From Candidatus Tumulicola scandinaviensis (GTDB taxonomy: Bacteria > Vulcanimicrobiota > Vulcanimicrobiia > Vulcanimicrobiales > Vulcanimicrobiaceae), in assembly GCA_003140835.1 (NCBI GenBank), contig PLLA01000080.1, positions 93,962 through 127,458 of the forward strand: a DNA stretch of 33,497 nucleotides, given 5' to 3'. The translations under genes and the position numbers were made by a program. Each line of letters starts with the position of its first letter. Positions within the stretch are counted from its first letter, which is position 1. The notes under the pieces are model-generated. The model saw nothing but the letters and a program-made list of their open reading frames with translations, was not told where the DNA came from and made no database searches. This document shows positions 31,846 through 33,497 of the stretch, in pieces.

Positions 31846-32577
31846 TTGTCGGAGGATCCGCGTAAAATCGTTCGTTCCCGTTTCTTGGGAGCCGCCGGCA
31901 TTGGGCTGGCGGCAGTAACCATGGCCGGTACCAATGCGGGCCGGGCGGTCGCGGCCCCCGGACCGGTAACCGCCGCGGAAACGCCCGAGAAGGCGATCCA
32001 GCTTCTCCAGGAAGGCAACGAGCGGTTCCTCAAGGGTCAGGCTGTCTGCGAGTCGCTCACCGCCACGCGGCTAGAGCTCACCGCCGGACAGGCGCCGTTT
32101 GCCACCATCCTCGGCTGCTCGGACTCCCGCGTTCCGCTGGAAACGCTCTTCGATCAAAAGCCCGGCCAGCTGTTCGTCGTGCGCGTTGCTGGAAACATCG
32201 TTACCGACTCGGGACTCGGTTCGATCGAATACGGCGTAAAAGTTTTGAACACGCCGCTCGTGGTCGTGCTCGGCCATAGTTCGTGCGGCGCCGTGGATGC
32301 GACCATTAAATACGTCGCCAACGGCGTTACGCAACCCGGACACATCATGAATCTGGTGCGTCAAATCGAGCCGGCCGCCACGGCCACCGAAAAGAAGCCG
32401 GGTAACTGGCTGTATAACGCCATCGCGCAGAACGTGCGCAACAACATTACCGCGTTGACCGAACGTTCCACCATCCTCGCCGACGCCGTCAACGCAAAGA
32501 AGATCCTGATCGTCGGCGGCGTCTACGATTTGCACTCGGGCCGAATCAGCCCGCTGCGAACGCTTGCGAAGGCTTAA
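31846..32577 (+). CDS. Secreted beta-class carbonic anhydrase
   Basis: This 243-residue protein starts at TTG 31846 (GGAGG eight bases upstream). A signal-like N-terminus (VRSRFLGAAGIGLAAVTMAG) lacks the paired Arg of a true Tat motif. The zinc site is complete: Cys91-x-Asp93-x-Arg95 (CSDSRVP) and His144-x-x-Cys147 (HSSCGA). It interconverts CO2 and bicarbonate, probably outside the cytoplasm. It lies between rplJ and rplA on the opposite strand; its stop overlaps the rplA stop as TTAA. Confidence 0.92.
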   Translation: MSEDPRKIVRSRFLGAAGIGLAAVTMAGTNAGRAVAAPGPVTAAETPEKAIQLLQEGNERFLKGQAVCESLTATRLELTAGQAPFATILGCSDSRVPLETLFDQKPGQLFVVRVAGNIVTDSGLGSIEYGVKVLNTPLVVVLGHSSCGAVDATIKYVANGVTQPGHIMNLVRQIEPAATATEKKPGNWLYNAIAQNVRNNITALTERSTILADAVNAKKILIVGGVYDLHSGRISPLRTLAKA

Positions 32578-33275
32578 GCCGTCGCTTTAATCCGGTTCGG
32601 GTCGACTTTGACGCCCGGGCCCATCGTGCTGGTCAGCGTTACGCTGCGCATGTAGGTACCCTTCGCCGCTGCCGGCTTGGCTCGCACGATGGCGTCGAGC
32701 AGCGTGGCGAAGTTCTCGATCAAATGCTGCTCGTCGAAGTTCGCTTTGCCAACGATCGTGTGAATGATGCCCGTCTTGTCGAGGCGGAACTCGACCTTAC
32801 CGGCCTTGATGTCGCGAATGGCGCCGCCGATGTTCGGCGTCACCGTTCCAGCCTTTGGATTGGGCATCTTCTGGGCGAGAATGCGGCCCAGTTCTTTGCC
32901 GACTTGCGCCATCATATCGGGCGTCGCCACCGCGACGTCGAATTCGGTGAAGCCTGCCTTCACGCGGTCGATCAAATCTTGATCTCCGACGTGATCGGCT
33001 CCGGCTTCCTGCGCGGCCTTCGCGTTGTCGCCTTTAGCGAATGCGATCACGCGCACAACGCGCCCGGTTCCGTGCGGTAACAGCACGGTGCCGCGCACGT
33101 TTTGATCGCTCTTTTTCGGATCGACGCCGAGACGGATGTGCGCTTCGACGGTCTCCGCGAACTTCGCATTTGCGTTCTTCTTCACGAGCACGACGGCTTC
33201 GGGCGGCGTAAAGAGCTGCTTACGATCGTATTCCGCGGCTAGTTTCTTGAAACGTTTTCCGTGGTGTTGCGGCAT
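32574..33275 (-). CDS. rplA: Ribosomal protein L1
   Basis: This 233-residue L1 contains KRFKKLAAEYDRKQLFTPPEAVVLVKKNANAKFAETVEAHIRLGVDPKKSDQNVRGTVLLPHGTGR, DLIDRVKAGFTEFDVAVATPDMM, KAGTVTPNI and GTYMRSVTLTSTMGPGVKVD. It binds 23S rRNA and in many bacteria represses its own operon. The ATG overlaps the L11 stop as TAATG. Confidence 0.98.
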   Translation of the reverse strand: MPQHHGKRFKKLAAEYDRKQLFTPPEAVVLVKKNANAKFAETVEAHIRLGVDPKKSDQNVRGTVLLPHGTGRVVRVIAFAKGDNAKAAQEAGADHVGDQDLIDRVKAGFTEFDVAVATPDMMAQVGKELGRILAQKMPNPKAGTVTPNIGGAIRDIKAGKVEFRLDKTGIIHTIVGKANFDEQHLIENFATLLDAIVRAKPAAAKGTYMRSVTLTSTMGPGVKVDPNRIKATA

Positions 33276-33497
33276 TACGCTTCCACCTCCACGCCCATCG
33301 AGCGCGCGGTGCCGGCGATGATCTTCATCGCCGCATCGACGTCGTTCGCGTTGAGGTCGGGCTTCTTCGCTTCGGCGATCTCGCGGACTTGCGCTTGCGT
33401 CAGCTTGCCGACCTTGTTGCGGTTCGGTTCTTTCGAACCCGACTCGATCCCGAGCGCGCGCTTGATCAGGAACGATGCCGGCGGCGTCTTGGTGATG
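33275..33497 (-). CDS. rplK: Ribosomal protein L11 (N-terminus beyond window)
   Basis: The last 73 residues are present, ending in the window at TAA 33277-33275. [68 protein letters not shown] is the C-terminal rRNA-binding domain of L11. It begins the L11-L1 unit, coupled to rplA. Confidence 0.97.
   Translation of the reverse strand, partial: ITKTPPASFLIKRALGIESGSKEPNRNKVGKLTQAQVREIAEAKKPDLNANDVDAAMKIIAGTARSMGVEVEA

Overview
This window looks like a chromosomal segment of a high-GC, free-living, diderm bacterium. Housekeeping genes (L11, L1, L10, L7/L12, recA-recX, ftsY, purA, hpt, riboflavin genes) sit among secreted lipoproteins, beta-barrel-like proteins and a proton-pumping pyrophosphatase. 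The gene mix, the many GTG/TTG starts and the stop-start overlaps fit an environmental lineage such as Candidatus Eremiobacterota (WPS-2) or a related soil phylum. That placement is an inference; there is no rRNA or other decisive marker here. No tRNA, rRNA, CRISPR array, transposase, integrase or phage gene was seen, and no stretch over 300 bases lacks a gene or a described signal.

Layout. 1-815 (minus): two translationally coupled secreted proteins, the second cut by the window edge. 947-2381 (plus): a promoter, then a universal stress protein, a small unknown protein and a DUF302 protein. 2378-3070 (minus): a DUF899 thioredoxin-like protein. 3160-7992 (minus): an overlapping chain comF - ribD - ribE - hotdog thioesterase - two zinc MDR dehydrogenases. 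8033-9134 (minus): a secreted protein and an unknown Cys-pair protein. 9156-9241: a palindromic dispersed repeat. 9230-13133 (minus): a small nuclease-like protein - hpt - secreted GH125 mannosidase - purA - FliJ-like coiled coil; purA appears to start at CTG. 13287-14177 (plus): an NAD-dependent epimerase, followed by a phosphoesterase remnant and a 55-residue ORF. 14533-15498: a DUF985 cupin (minus) and a small membrane protein (plus).

15518-22365 is a long minus-strand run. In transcription order it holds ftsY, recA, recX, a lipoprotein, a response regulator, a soluble histidine kinase with a degenerate GGDEF domain, a formylglycine-generating-enzyme-type protein and an outer-membrane protein. 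22406-23632 (minus) is a geranylgeranyl-reductase-type flavoprotein. 23714-26894 (plus) holds a beta-propeller lipoprotein and then hppA, which has a structured leader. 26903-29310 holds a beta-barrel transporter-like protein (minus), a VOC protein (plus) and an M48 protease with a PQQGYP-repeat tail (plus). 29316-30601 (minus) has a CcdC-like membrane protein coupled to a protein of unknown function. 30624-33497 (minus) is the ribosomal protein cluster L11-L1 / L10-L7/L12, split by a plus-strand secreted beta-carbonic anhydrase.

No single obvious new defence or biosynthetic system stands out. The most unusual signals are the CTG start of purA, a dispersed repeat that supplies the 3' ends and stop codons of two genes, the structured hppA leader, the GGDEF-like kinase, and the competing hairpins between the divergent nuclease-like and epimerase genes.
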